From: Trichormus variabilis 0441
Lineage (GTDB): Bacteria > Cyanobacteriota > Cyanobacteriia > Cyanobacteriales > Nostocaceae
Direction: 5' to 3'
Assembly: GCF_009856605.1 (NCBI RefSeq)
Contig: NZ_CP047243.1
Location: 1-64,000 of the forward strand
Length of the DNA: 64,000 nt
Numbering within the stretch: the stretch's first letter is position 1; each line of letters opens with the position of its first letter. Under the pieces are notes generated by a model. That model had not been told where the DNA came from and did no database searches. It was given only the letters and a program-made list of their open reading frames with translations. A program made the position numbers and the translations under genes. This document shows, in pieces, positions 35,601 through 44,326 of this stretch.

Positions 35601-35792
35601 ATGAAAGAAGCCAATTTGTTGAGGAGCTGGATGAGGGGAAACTCTCACGTCCAGTTCTGTAGAAGAGTTAAAGAAAGTGATTTCTTTATCGACTTCATCC
35701 AGTCGCTAGCAAGAACTCCATTAATTATAGTTTTGGCTGTTTTTTGTGGCGATTTAATTACTACATTAATTGTAGGAACAACTACACCTTAG
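32687..35792 (+). CDS. VirB2-like pilin/TrbC-type protein, split by a group II intron
   Basis: Exon 1 is 32687-33208 and exon 2 is 35694-35792; joined they give 206 residues without a frame break (ARNDEDW joined to FIQSLARTPLIIVLAVFC). ATG 32687 has AGGAG 6 bases upstream. Four hydrophobic segments are visible: ALMGVTGVLMIAEMSVHN, FMIGAAMIIA, VLFALLAVVCVLDFA with an AxA-like site (ANAQFF), and INLFFNVLRGLFLLYVGISL; exon 2 adds another. A membrane pilin subunit at the head of the virB operon fits. Unspliced mRNA would give a 178-residue product ending WVRFV. Confidence 0.75.
33209..35693 (+). mobile_element. Group II intron with ORF, in the VirB2-like gene
   Basis: A 2485-base intron. The 5' end is GTGCG (33209), matching the GUGYG consensus. 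Domain V is a 34-base hairpin at 35624-35657 with stem GAGCTGG/CCAGTTC, a GAAA loop and the AGC triad. A short domain VI stem follows (AAGAAA / TTTCTT) and the 3' end is AC at 35692-35693. Exon phase is 0 on both sides. CTAATC at 33488-33493 can pair with the last six exon bases GATTGG as EBS1. The maturase gene is in domain IV. Exact ends are predicted from consensus and frame. Confidence 0.85.
33691..35574 (+). CDS. ltrA: Group II intron reverse transcriptase/maturase with HNH endonuclease
   Basis: A 627-residue intron-encoded protein. The reverse transcriptase domain has RPLGIPTMYDRALQALV, FEPNSYGFRPGRSVHDAI, DADICKCFERINH, the GTPQGGVISPLLANIAL box and the catalytic YADDF. A maturase (X) domain follows (GWANFYSIGVSSRAF). 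The C-terminal endonuclease has CAHCG, EVDHVIPKSRKG and HRHCHDTKT, an HNH zinc fold. All parts are intact, so the intron may be mobile. MSKAEPQ at 33781 is an alternative start. It supports splicing of the VirB2-like transcript and retrohoming. Confidence 0.95.
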   Translation: MCQKPKPRVMPGICRQTHDILEGIVSTSSNMSKAEPQFRMESEQDKPHKPRIDPTIQWQSIPWKKLERRVYKLQKRIYQAANREDVTTVRQLQKTLLKSWSAKCIAVRKVTQDNQGKKTAGVDGVKLLTPHQRLQLVKRLKLSSKANAVRRVWIPKPLTQEKRPLGIPTMYDRALQALVKMALEPEWEARFEPNSYGFRPGRSVHDAISAIYLNIKQKAKYVLDADICKCFERINHEALLTKLNTFPSLRRQIKAWLRAGVLDGDSLFPNLEGTPQGGVISPLLANIALHGLENQIKMAFPRIDRKINGKKRTIRPPALIRYADDFVVIHEDLSIVQKCQTLIADWLKGIGLELKPSKTSLTHTFQSYEGKLGFDFLGFHIRQYPVGNYLSAKNSYGQLLGFKTLITPSKDKLKQHLLHIARIIDTHALSPQETLISKLNPVIKGWANFYSIGVSSRAFSKADFLTYQKLRAWATNRCTHSSKHEIANKYWRVAQTNKWCFSTPDGHQLIKHSDTKIIRHVKVKDNRSPYDGDWVYWSCRMGHHPEAPTTVATLLKEQQGKCAHCGLFFRDGDLMEVDHVIPKSRKGKNSYNNLQLLHRHCHDTKTVTDGSISRSVLTQDYLEAHPF

Positions 35793-35877
35793 TACAAGAA
35801 AAGGGGAGGATTTTTATGTATATTTTCTCCCCATCAGCCCGGATTAAGTCTCTATTTAATAACTTTTTTGAGTCAAG

Positions 35878-35975
35878 TCGCTGCTCTACGTTCGCGGAAG
35901 CGTGTCGAAGACAGACGCTACGTGTTAAGCGTCGGCGCAGCCTCTCCGACAGGAGAAGCTATGCCGCAGGCTTTA
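35878..35975. repeat. Interspersed GCGTAGC-type repeat cluster
   Basis: Between the VirB2 exon and virB3 a block of short palindromic repeats occurs: CGCTGCTCTACGTTCGCGGA, ACGCTACGTG, GTCGGCGCAGCCTCTCCGAC and GCTATGCCGCAGGCTTT. Related words occur at about 2110-2212, 7661-7690, 15340-15393, 27330-27400 and 60061-60095. A frame running through it (from 35816) is not supported as a gene. Confidence 0.6.
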
Positions 35976-36044
35976 CGCTCCAATTCAAAATTATTTTTAT
36001 TCTTCCTAACAGAATTTTGCATTTTGAATTAAAAAAAGGTCAAG

Positions 36045-36344
36045 ATGTCACAACAACGCTCTTTTCGCACGGTTAACAGAATTTTAGGAGAAAGACCAAG
36101 ATTAGGGCCATTTCCCGCCGACCAAATATTTCCTTGGACATTGATAGCAGTAGGAAATGTCTTCCTGTTCAATTATTTACTTAAAGCAAGTTGGTTAGCT
36201 ACTGGATTGGCGATCGCATGGGGATGGGCATCTTGGTGGACGATATCTACAAATAAAGATTTCTTTGGCAAATTTGTTAGCACTCCGCGAATTAGTCGGG
36301 GATATATGAGACACAAACCAATTCGCAATTCTGAAGAACCTTAA
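36045..36344 (+). CDS. virB3: VirB3-like conjugation protein
   Basis: A 99-residue protein with the VirB3/TraL layout: a basic N-terminus (SFRTVNRILGERPRLGPFPA), two closely spaced hydrophobic segments (IFPWTLIAVGNVFLFNYLL and SWLATGLAIAWGWASWWTI) and a polar tail. It sits directly before the VirB4 ATPase gene (gap 21 bases), the usual order. VirB3 is an inner membrane partner of VirB4 in type IV secretion. AAAAAAGG precedes the ATG by a few bases. Confidence 0.7.
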   Translation: MSQQRSFRTVNRILGERPRLGPFPADQIFPWTLIAVGNVFLFNYLLKASWLATGLAIAWGWASWWTISTNKDFFGKFVSTPRISRGYMRHKPIRNSEEP

Positions 36345-36365
36345 ATTTCAGCTATTAATAAAGTT

Positions 36366-39182
36366 ATGCCAAAATCTTCTAAAAAAGTTAAAGATAAATT
36401 AGGGAAAGGTAAGTTAGAAAATGAGCAGATTAGTGTTGTCAAAATGCTCACTCCTTTTGAAGATATTATTCACTTGGCGGGAATATGTGATCTTAGCTTG
36501 GGAGGGCGACAAGGTATAGGAGCATTAATTCTGAAAAAGGGTGAAAGTATTCAAATTAAATTCGGCTTTGATTGCTTGGGTATTCATCCGAACTTACCAA
36601 CAGAGCAAATGTTAGCTATTTTTGAGGGGATAGAAGCTGGACTAAAAGAAATACCAGAAGGCGAAAGCTTAACAATACATTTAGGTTCATTTACTTCCGA
36701 TTACAACAGACAACAAGAACTATCAACCTTAGAATCTAATTGCTCTATCGACCAATTAAAATTATTGATTCGTAGTGAGAGATTAAGAACTAAAGAACTA
36801 ACACAAAGCGGGATTAGGAAGAACAAGTTTCTCAGACTATGGTGTACTTATACTGTAGTGGCTGACGATGAACGGAAGAGTGATTTTATCGAATCTATTA
36901 TTAGAAAATTAGAGAAGGGCTGGTTTAGTTTTACAGGTGAAATTCATGCCATAAATAATACAAGGATAGAAAGCATTCTGCAAAATTCATTTAATGATGG
37001 ATTTTTGCAGTGGTCAGCTATTCTTGGCAACAAGATGAAGTTAGGAATTAGAGCTTTAAGCCCCGAAGAAATCTGGTCAGTCATTTGGCAGCAATTTAAT
37101 CACTCTGCTCCTCCGCCCATTCCTAATCCTTTAAAAATTGACTCAGATGGACTAGTGGAAACTCAAACAAGTGACTTCCATATCCGTCATTTAATGCTAG
37201 AGAATGAGCAATCTGTGCCGTTCTTTGATAGGAAATGGGTCAAGATACAAAATAAATATATTGGCGCATTGAACTTTAGCCAAAAACCTGGGGGGTGGTA
37301 TGACGAACAAGCACAGTTAAGATATCTTTGGGAACTAATTTCTAGAGATAGTATTTCTGATACCGAGATAATTTGTCAGCTAACTAAAGCTAATCAAACT
37401 ATCTCTAAAACCAACTTGCAACGCATTACTAAACAATCAATTACTAATACTTCTCTATCTACAGAGAAAGGAAATATTGATGTTAAGTCAGGGATGAACA
37501 TTGAGGAAGCTGTAGAGGCGCAGAAGACAATATACAAAGGTAGTGTTGTCATATATACAGCAGTAGCTTTTCTCGTTCACCGCAAAACCACTAGGGAATT
37601 AGATGAGGCTTGCCGATATCTAGCAAGTTACTTTCTGCGTCCGGCAGTAGTTGATCGGGAAATTGAGTGTGCCTGGAAGATATGGTTGCAGTGCTGTCCT
37701 ATGGTATGGGAACCACTGTTAACCAAACCGTTTAACCGCCGACTACCTTACTTCAGTTCAGAAGCACCAGGGCTGATGCCATTGATTCGGACTACTAGTG
37801 GTGATCTCACTGGATTTGAGTTAATCGCCTCTGAAGGTGGCACACCTGTACACCTGGATTTGTACCAAAACCACAAAAATTTGGCTGTGTTTGGTGCTAC
37901 TCGTTCAGGTAAATCTGTTCTGGTGGCAGGTATTCTTACCCCAGCCCTAGCACAAGATATTCCGGTAGTGGCACTAGACTATCCTAAACCAGACGGTACT
38001 TCTACTTTTACCGATTACACCAATCTGCTGGGTGTTGAGGGGGCATACTTCGATATTTCTAAGGAGTCAAACAATCTTTTTGAGCTTCCTGATTTACGCT
38101 CTCTAGATGCAGAACTGAGAAATGAACGATTGAACGATTTTAAGGAATTTCTCTCGTCTGTGCTGATGACGATGGTGATTGGCACTAGTACGCTTGGTGT
38201 CAGCCCCTCAATGATCACCAATATTGAGTCAATCATTGCGTTAACATTAAAAACGTTTTTTAATGATGATGAAATTAAATTACGTTATAAACTTGCAATA
38301 CAAAATGGCTTTGGTAGTAAGGAATGGAACGAAACTCCCACCCTCAAAGACTTTTATAATTTTTGTTCTCCTGCTTTCATACAATTAGATTCTATTGCTA
38401 GTAATAGTCAAGAGATTAGCGAAGCATTAAATCAAATTAGACTGAGAATAAATTATTGGTTAAATACCAGGGTAGGGCAATCAATTTCTCAGCCCAGTAG
38501 TTTTAGAACTGATGCTAAGTTGTTAGTGTTTGCACTGAGAAATCTATCTAGTGAAGCTGATGCGGCGATACTTGCTCTTAGTGCTTATGCAGCAGCTTTA
38601 CGCCGCGCACTTTCCTCAAAAGCTTCAATCTTCTTCCTTGATGAAGCGCCAATTTTATTTCAATTTGATGCGATCGCTGACCTGATTGGGCGATTATGTG
38701 CCAACGGTGCTAAGTCTGGTATTCGCGTCATACTTTCGGCTCAAGAAGCTGAGACTATATACCAAACTAAAGCCGCACAGAAGATATTTAGCAATATGAC
38801 TACACGCTTAGTAGGCAGGATTCAATCATCGGCTGTTGATCCGTTTATTGTTCGCTTTAAATATCCCCCCGAAATTATTAGGGTCAACAGTACAGAAGCT
38901 TTTTATCCAAAAAAGGAGGGGATTTTTTCTAATTGGCTCTTAGATGATAATGGCAAACTCACATTCTGTAGATATTATCCGGCTTACTGTTTATTAGCCT
39001 CCGTTGCTAATAATCCTAATGAGCAGGAATTACGCAGTCTTTTTCTCAAAGAATACAAAGATAATCCTCTGCTTGGTTTAGTCAAGTTTAGTGAGGATTA
39101 CATCAGGATGATTCGGGGAGAAAATTTATCAGACTTGGCTAAAAGGTTGATTTTAAAATCAAATTCACAGCAGGTAGTGTAA
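36366..39182 (+). CDS. virB4: VirB4/TraC-type conjugation ATPase
   Basis: A 938-residue protein with the VirB4-family plan: an N-terminal half of about 480 residues that docks to the membrane complex, then an AAA/HerA-like ATPase with Walker A FGATRSGKSVLVAG (about residue 508) and Walker B SIFFLDEAPILFQF (about 756), and late motifs LSAQEAETIYQTKAAQKIF. It powers pilus assembly and substrate transport at the inner membrane. No VirB11 ATPase is present in the cluster. The length is somewhat above the 800-900 usual for VirB4. Confidence 0.9.
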   Translation: MPKSSKKVKDKLGKGKLENEQISVVKMLTPFEDIIHLAGICDLSLGGRQGIGALILKKGESIQIKFGFDCLGIHPNLPTEQMLAIFEGIEAGLKEIPEGESLTIHLGSFTSDYNRQQELSTLESNCSIDQLKLLIRSERLRTKELTQSGIRKNKFLRLWCTYTVVADDERKSDFIESIIRKLEKGWFSFTGEIHAINNTRIESILQNSFNDGFLQWSAILGNKMKLGIRALSPEEIWSVIWQQFNHSAPPPIPNPLKIDSDGLVETQTSDFHIRHLMLENEQSVPFFDRKWVKIQNKYIGALNFSQKPGGWYDEQAQLRYLWELISRDSISDTEIICQLTKANQTISKTNLQRITKQSITNTSLSTEKGNIDVKSGMNIEEAVEAQKTIYKGSVVIYTAVAFLVHRKTTRELDEACRYLASYFLRPAVVDREIECAWKIWLQCCPMVWEPLLTKPFNRRLPYFSSEAPGLMPLIRTTSGDLTGFELIASEGGTPVHLDLYQNHKNLAVFGATRSGKSVLVAGILTPALAQDIPVVALDYPKPDGTSTFTDYTNLLGVEGAYFDISKESNNLFELPDLRSLDAELRNERLNDFKEFLSSVLMTMVIGTSTLGVSPSMITNIESIIALTLKTFFNDDEIKLRYKLAIQNGFGSKEWNETPTLKDFYNFCSPAFIQLDSIASNSQEISEALNQIRLRINYWLNTRVGQSISQPSSFRTDAKLLVFALRNLSSEADAAILALSAYAAALRRALSSKASIFFLDEAPILFQFDAIADLIGRLCANGAKSGIRVILSAQEAETIYQTKAAQKIFSNMTTRLVGRIQSSAVDPFIVRFKYPPEIIRVNSTEAFYPKKEGIFSNWLLDDNGKLTFCRYYPAYCLLASVANNPNEQELRSLFLKEYKDNPLLGLVKFSEDYIRMIRGENLSDLAKRLILKSNSQQVV

Positions 39183-39185
39183 GTC

Positions 39186-39905
39186 ATGAAACCAATCATG
39201 AAAAAATTAACTATTAGTGCGATAGCTGCTACTACTTTTGGCAGTTTATTTATTGCTGCACCTAGTTATGGCATTAGCATTAACGATTTTTTTAGTTCCA
39301 TCGTCTCAGATTTTCAAACTGAGATTTCCAAAATCCAAGATGATGCTAAAGAAAAAATTAATATCAGTTGGGCTGGAATCAAAACAGATGCTATCGCCGC
39401 AATTGATAGTTCTATCGGACAATTGGGTGCGCCTGACCCGATTGCTTCAGCTGATCAGTTGAAAGATTCACTTAAGGATGACTATTCTTATCCTGTTGCT
39501 CAACAGAATGCACAACAACTAGAGCGTCAATTAACTCTGGCTTCTGTCTCCAGCATCGTTAGCAAAGACGGACAACAACAAACCCAAGAAAAAATTGATA
39601 CTACTGCTCAAATCGCCCAGCAAGCAAAAAGTATTGCTGATGAGGCTCAGAATATGGATGCCTCTCAGAATGTACTTAAAGCGATCGCTGCTCAAAATGG
39701 GCTAATTGTATCAATGCTGGCAGAGCAACGTACTGATTCTTTATCTGCCCGACAGGACAATGCTTACTCTAACCTGATGCTGACACAAGTAGCTGAACAC
39801 CTTGATTCAGAGCGGAAAAAAGAGAACTCTCAAGAAGATGGCAGATTGTCTCTAGTTCATGAAATAGTGCTTAATGCACGACTAGATCCAGCTTCTGCTG
39901 ATTAA
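39186..39905 (+). CDS. VirB5/TrbJ-like periplasmic protein
   Basis: A 239-residue protein with a signal peptide (LTISAIAATTFGSLFIAAPS) followed by a mostly helical, Gln-rich body (QQNAQQLERQLTLASVSSIV, KIDTTAQIAQQAKSIADEAQ). Size, export signal, helix content and place after virB4 fit VirB5/TrbJ pilus-tip proteins. Sequence similarity is weak, so the family is inferred mainly from position. A 150-base gap with an inverted repeat separates it from the next gene. Confidence 0.6.
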   Translation: MKPIMKKLTISAIAATTFGSLFIAAPSYGISINDFFSSIVSDFQTEISKIQDDAKEKINISWAGIKTDAIAAIDSSIGQLGAPDPIASADQLKDSLKDDYSYPVAQQNAQQLERQLTLASVSSIVSKDGQQQTQEKIDTTAQIAQQAKSIADEAQNMDASQNVLKAIAAQNGLIVSMLAEQRTDSLSARQDNAYSNLMLTQVAEHLDSERKKENSQEDGRLSLVHEIVLNARLDPASAD

Positions 39906-39920
39906 AAGGGGAAGAACACA

Positions 39921-39992
39921 GTAGGAGGGGGAACAACGCGCTCATAGTGAGATCGTCGTCTAATGAGCAGGGGGAGCAGCATTTCCTCCTAC
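39921..39992. repeat. Long inverted repeat between virB5-like and virB6-like genes
   Basis: GTAGGAGG (39921-39928) is complementary to CCTCCTAC (39985-39992), and inside GCTCAT (39940-39945) pairs with ATGAGC (39963-39968). No T tract follows, so it is not a standard terminator. It may be an mRNA processing or stability element in the operon. Confidence 0.4.
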
Positions 39993-40055
39993 ACAAACAA
40001 TCAACCAGCTTTCAAATAGCTACCAAAATTACTGGATTAAGCAAGGATTAAAATC

Positions 40056-41156
40056 ATGTTTTTATTAGCAAAACTAGATGGTAGTGATTTAGCTAATTTA
40101 GCTAAAGAAAACGCAGCTTCAGTCGCGCAAGGTTTTGATGAGCTTTGGGTCGAAACTATTAATGGAGGTGTATACTGGGCAATTTGTAATGTTGGTGCTT
40201 TATTCGCTCTAGCAACACTAACTTTTTTCATCATTGAATGGACAAAAAGAATGATGAATGGAGAGGAACAAAGGGCTTATACAGATTTTATTTGGCCTTT
40301 AATAGTTGTGGTTTTACTCAGCAATAAGGGAAATATGCTAGGAAAATCAACTTTTGGGATTAGAAACTACATAAATAATGTAAATAATACAGTTCTTAGC
40401 CAAGCTGCTGCGGGAATTGACCTCAAAAAAGCGTATGAAAGTGCATTAGGAACTGAAGCAGCACGTAGTGCAATTGGACTGGCTGTAAACAGATGCCAAA
40501 ATTCATCATTAAGTCAACAAGAACAGATAGATTGTTTAAAACAAGCCAAGGAAGAATTAACCAAAAAATATCCTGATAAGTTTAATAAAAATAATGGAGT
40601 TTTTTCTTGGTTTATTGATGCTGTTGATGGAATGATTGATGCTTATAGTGACCTAGCTCAAGGGAAATCTTCAATTACTGATGCGATCATGTCTCCACTT
40701 AATGCCTTTGTCGGGTCTGCAATCACTGACGTAATTACTATCATTCTAGTCGGCATGAATGGAGCTTATCAATGGGGGATTGAATTGACCATGCTGATCA
40801 CAGCACTGCTTGGGCCGATGGCGGTTGGTGGTTCTTTATTACCTTACGGAGCTAAATCTCTCTACACTTGGCTAATTGGTTATTTCAGTGTCGGTTTTGG
40901 AAAATTATGCTTTAATCTCATCGTAGGATTTGCTGGACAATTAGTCGCTGATTCTAAGTCTTATCAGCCGATGTTTTTCTTGTTTACTATAGGTATTATT
41001 GCCCCATTCTTAGCCACGGGGTTAGCGGCTGGTGGTGGGATTGCTGTTCTTACTCAGATCAATAAAGCTTCTGAAACTTATACTGGTATCGCTCTTGAAG
41101 TTACTAAAGGTATTGTGACTAAAGGCGGTAGTTTAGTTGGAAAAATTGCTAAATGA
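40056..41156 (+). CDS. virB6: VirB6/TrbL-like polytopic membrane protein
   Basis: A 366-residue protein with several hydrophobic helices: AICNVGALFALATLTFFII, FIWPLIVVVLLS, AITDVITIILVGMNGAYQWG, LTMLITALLGPMAVGGSLLP, LIGYFSVGFGKLCFNLIVGF and MFFLFTIGIIAPFLATGLAA. The G-P rich central segment and the late Trp are typical of VirB6/TrbL channel components. It lies between VirB5-like and VirB8-like genes. It should form part of the inner membrane translocation channel. Confidence 0.75.
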   Translation: MFLLAKLDGSDLANLAKENAASVAQGFDELWVETINGGVYWAICNVGALFALATLTFFIIEWTKRMMNGEEQRAYTDFIWPLIVVVLLSNKGNMLGKSTFGIRNYINNVNNTVLSQAAAGIDLKKAYESALGTEAARSAIGLAVNRCQNSSLSQQEQIDCLKQAKEELTKKYPDKFNKNNGVFSWFIDAVDGMIDAYSDLAQGKSSITDAIMSPLNAFVGSAITDVITIILVGMNGAYQWGIELTMLITALLGPMAVGGSLLPYGAKSLYTWLIGYFSVGFGKLCFNLIVGFAGQLVADSKSYQPMFFLFTIGIIAPFLATGLAAGGGIAVLTQINKASETYTGIALEVTKGIVTKGGSLVGKIAK

Positions 41157-41259
41157 GCCTATAAAATTAGCTGCTTTACAAATACGAACTGTATAGCTTG
41201 CTTCCTTAAAGGGGTACTGCGAATTGCGAATTGTTATCTCCCTACAACCTGTTTCTTAT

Positions 41260-42054
41260 ATGCTGAATCTTAAAAAAGCATCTCCTGGCAAGAAAGAGCC
41301 ATTGCAACTGCTTAGTTATAACAAATACGTCACAACTAGAGTAGGTATAATTTCTTTAGCTGGTTTCTCAATGGCGGCGTTATCTCTTTTGTTGCAGTTC
41401 CTCAATTACGGCGCGATTTCTGTATTAAATAGAAAGCAATTGGCATTGGTACAATTATCATCAGGTGATACGATTGCTGCTAGGGCAGTAGACCCTAAAG
41501 AAAGGTCTGATGAAGTTATTAAAAAGTTTATTTCTGATACCTTTATCAAAATGTTTAATTGGGATGGGCTAGTACAAACCTTCAACGAGAAGGGCGAACC
41601 AATTACAAAGCAAGATACTGGCATAGAAGTAGGCAGAATTGATAATAAATCTAATAGCCGAGTGGTTGCAAAAGCTTATGATACTGCTTTCGCTTTGAGT
41701 GAAAATGGTGGATTTAGAGCGGCATTTCTCAAAAAACTAGCATCAATAACTCCTAATGGAGTATTTAATGGAGAATCACAAGTATCTTTAATTCCCAGAT
41801 TCATCTCCCAACCACGCCAAATTAGAGAAGGTAAGTGGGAAATAGATTTTATTGGGACTTTAGTAACTTTTGACCGTGCAGATAACTCAGGTAGAGGAAT
41901 TGCCTTTAATAAAACCATCACAGTTTCATCAATTGATAATCCAGAGTATATCCCCGCTAACACTAGTGAATTAGCAAAGAAAATATATGCAGCCCGTGGC
42001 GCTGGAGTAGAAATCACAGAAATTGTTGATTTAGATTTAGGCAAAAGAAAATGA
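41260..42054 (+). CDS. VirB8-like conjugation protein
   Basis: A 264-residue protein from ATG 41260 (TTG at 41224 would add a leader without a ribosome site). It has a short cytoplasmic tail, one transmembrane helix (IISLAGFSMAALSLLLQFL) and a periplasmic domain of about 200 residues ending in a VirB8/NTF2-like strand pattern (WEIDFIGTLVTFDR). Its stop overlaps the VirB10-like start (ATGA at 42051-42054). VirB8 or TraE-like scaffolding is the best fit; sequence identity to classical VirB8 is low. Confidence 0.65.
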   Translation: MLNLKKASPGKKEPLQLLSYNKYVTTRVGIISLAGFSMAALSLLLQFLNYGAISVLNRKQLALVQLSSGDTIAARAVDPKERSDEVIKKFISDTFIKMFNWDGLVQTFNEKGEPITKQDTGIEVGRIDNKSNSRVVAKAYDTAFALSENGGFRAAFLKKLASITPNGVFNGESQVSLIPRFISQPRQIREGKWEIDFIGTLVTFDRADNSGRGIAFNKTITVSSIDNPEYIPANTSELAKKIYAARGAGVEITEIVDLDLGKRK

Positions 42055-43589
42055 GTGTAGACAATCATAAAAATGGTTCAGGAGCGACCCTAGAGGATTT
42101 GCTTCATATAGATGATGCTCAAAAATTTAATGATAATAAACAACCAGAACCAGAAAGTTTATTAGTACCGACTAAGCACACATTCGTCACTTCTCCTTGG
42201 TCAAGACTGGCAATAATCACCGTGCCTTTCGGAGTGGGATTTTTAGCTATATTTTTGATGCTCAATGGTGTATTTAATCCCCCAACTCCTCAAAAAACTG
42301 TCCAAAAACAAGAAGAACCAACAACTACTGAACAAGCCCAACAAAATGAAGAAGGTGATGGTGATGCCCGTGCAAAACTAGCCTTATCTGACCAACAGGC
42401 AGAACTGAACAAGATTAACCTCAGCAAAAAAGAACAACCAACACCAGTAAAAGTTTCTCAAACCGAAAAGGTCGTGCCAAGAACACCGCCGTCACCGCGT
42501 CCTGCCCCACGCTGGGTGCAAAATCCTTCCCCACGTCCAGCCCCACAACCAATTAGAACCTATACTCCACCAGCAACACGCACGAGTTTCGCTCCTAGAC
42601 CCTCTATATCTGCACCAAGAGAAACGCACCTAGATCCACTTGAACAACTCAACAAACTTCGCACCATCGGTTCCTATGGCAAAATCGCCTATGCCGAATC
42701 TAGTATTAGCGACAATTCTTCATTAGACCCGGCTCAAAATTTACCTAATCAACCACAGGAGCAAAGTGATTTCAATAATAATAATGTAGATAATGATACT
42801 TCTGCCCAAACCACACAGCAAAACTCAAACGACTCTATTGAAAAGATCCGCCCCAGGTGGCAAGCCCAACCTCAAGCTAAGTCGGATAAATATTTAGACC
42901 AGGAACGGCAAATACTTGAAGGTAAACAAACTCGCTACCTCACTGTTGGTACTTTTGCTAATGGTGTGATTGTTACCCCATTAGTTCAAGCGACAGTTAA
43001 TAGCTCTGTTGGGCAACAAACATCAACAGCTAATAATACTAGGTCAGTCGTTCGACTAACTCAAGATTTACGCGATAACTATGGGCAAGTGGCAATACAG
43101 GCCGGAACTTTATTGGCAGTCGAGTTGGTTTCGGTTGACGGTGGTAGTGTAGCGATCGCGTCGGTCAGAGCGATTATCAAAGATAATACCGAGTACCCGA
43201 TCTCGACTGGTGCAATCTCTGTGACTGGGGAAGGTGGTCGTCCTCTGATAGCCAAGAAATTTCAAGACAGGGGCGGCGAGATTGCCCGTAATGACTTGTT
43301 TGGCGGTGCTGTGTCTGCATTGGGCAAGGTTGGGGAAATTATAAACCAACCAGATAATGAAGAAGAAATTGAGGATGAATTTACCGGACGGATTCGACGG
43401 CGCAGCAGTGGCAATCGTCGCAATGTTACGGGTGCATTGCTTGAAGGGTTTTTTGGGCAGGTCAGTCAAAACGTCAGTCAACGTAATCAACGTGCTACTC
43501 AAGAAATTAATTCTCGCCCAAATGCTTGGTACATAGCAGCAGGGAATAAAGTCACCATTACAGTTAATCGCTCTCTGGAGTTGCCATGA
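42051..43589 (+). CDS. virB10: VirB10/TrbI-like outer-inner membrane channel protein
   Basis: A 512-residue protein: cytoplasmic N-terminus, one transmembrane helix (LAIITVPFGVGFLAIFLMLN), a long Pro-rich periplasmic stretch (TPPSPRPAPRW, NPSPRPAPQPI) and the VirB10/TrbI beta-barrel domain from about residue 290: GTFANGVIVTPLVQATV, QDLRDNYGQVAIQAGTLLAV and NAWYIAAGNKVTITVNRSLE. It spans both membranes and senses ATP energy. The gene order 8-10-9 differs from the common 8-9-10. It overlaps the next gene by four bases. Confidence 0.88.
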   Translation: MSVDNHKNGSGATLEDLLHIDDAQKFNDNKQPEPESLLVPTKHTFVTSPWSRLAIITVPFGVGFLAIFLMLNGVFNPPTPQKTVQKQEEPTTTEQAQQNEEGDGDARAKLALSDQQAELNKINLSKKEQPTPVKVSQTEKVVPRTPPSPRPAPRWVQNPSPRPAPQPIRTYTPPATRTSFAPRPSISAPRETHLDPLEQLNKLRTIGSYGKIAYAESSISDNSSLDPAQNLPNQPQEQSDFNNNNVDNDTSAQTTQQNSNDSIEKIRPRWQAQPQAKSDKYLDQERQILEGKQTRYLTVGTFANGVIVTPLVQATVNSSVGQQTSTANNTRSVVRLTQDLRDNYGQVAIQAGTLLAVELVSVDGGSVAIASVRAIIKDNTEYPISTGAISVTGEGGRPLIAKKFQDRGGEIARNDLFGGAVSALGKVGEIINQPDNEEEIEDEFTGRIRRRSSGNRRNVTGALLEGFFGQVSQNVSQRNQRATQEINSRPNAWYIAAGNKVTITVNRSLELP

Positions 43590-44326
43590 AAAATTTGTTG
43601 ATTGGTATAAGTTGCGCGATCGCTGTTGCACTTGTACCAATATCTACCATTGCTGCCCCAGTCGTGCGTACCATCAGACAACAAGAAGCTAGTGGTACAA
43701 CTGCCAAGCTACAAACTATCAACGTCTGGAATGGTCACGGTGTCGCAATTTCATTCTATGAAACTGGCGAAACTATCAAAAAAGTCTGGTTGGACGACCC
43801 CTCACAAATTCTCATTGACACAGATGGTTGCTTAGAAGGACTGGATCTCAATTGCCCTAACCCTGGCGCTGGTCTGATTCATCTGCGGCGGATTAAAAGG
43901 GTGAATATTCCCGGCTTACCGCAAACATTAACAACTTTATTAACAGTAGTTACACAATCATCCTCTGGTGAGCGTAAGACTTACAGTTTCAGATTGGCAA
44001 CCAGTAATGGCACTCCTAAATATAGTCAGGTAGTGATTACGAGTGCTGATCCGATTGTGGCACAAAAACCTCAATTTTCTTCACTAATCCAAACGCAAAA
44101 AACCATCAACCAAATTCGGGGCGGGATGGCGATCGCTATTAAAAATGGACAGATGAATTATCAAGATACACTACATCAACGCTTGCAAAAGTTTGTTGGT
44201 TATTTACAAGAAGGTGATGACATTTCTACTGCTGCTGATAAGGCTTCTGTTTCTCAAGAGTTAGTCAATAAATTAATGGCTTTGGGCAATAGTTCTAATA
44301 ACTTAACACAAGGTAATGGTTTATGA
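43586..44326 (+). CDS. virB9: VirB9/TrbG/TraK-like periplasmic protein
   Basis: A 246-residue protein with a signal peptide (LLIGISCAIAVALVPISTIA) and a beta-rich VirB9/TraK-type domain with INVWNGHGVAISFYETGETI, KKVWLDDPSQILIDTDGC, the repeated GLIHLRRIKRVNIPGL and SSGERKTYSFRLA. A helical C-terminal extension follows (residues 165-246). It pairs with VirB10 at the outer membrane. ATGA overlaps occur at both ends, so 8-10-9-unknown is a tightly coupled block. Confidence 0.75.
   Translation: MKNLLIGISCAIAVALVPISTIAAPVVRTIRQQEASGTTAKLQTINVWNGHGVAISFYETGETIKKVWLDDPSQILIDTDGCLEGLDLNCPNPGAGLIHLRRIKRVNIPGLPQTLTTLLTVVTQSSSGERKTYSFRLATSNGTPKYSQVVITSADPIVAQKPQFSSLIQTQKTINQIRGGMAIAIKNGQMNYQDTLHQRLQKFVGYLQEGDDISTAADKASVSQELVNKLMALGNSSNNLTQGNGL

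Noticed and set aside
35601..35792. Separate 63-residue membrane protein
   Set aside because: Its first half lies in intron domains V-VI; only 35694-35792 is coding, as exon 2 of the VirB2-like gene.
35744..36076. Basic 110-residue protein across the repeat block
   Set aside because: It overlaps exon 2 and virB3 in another frame and its sequence is a translation of interspersed repeats.
43110..43640. 176-residue minus-strand frame in the VirB10 region
   Set aside because: Antisense shadow of the VirB10-like beta-barrel domain, which has clear family motifs.
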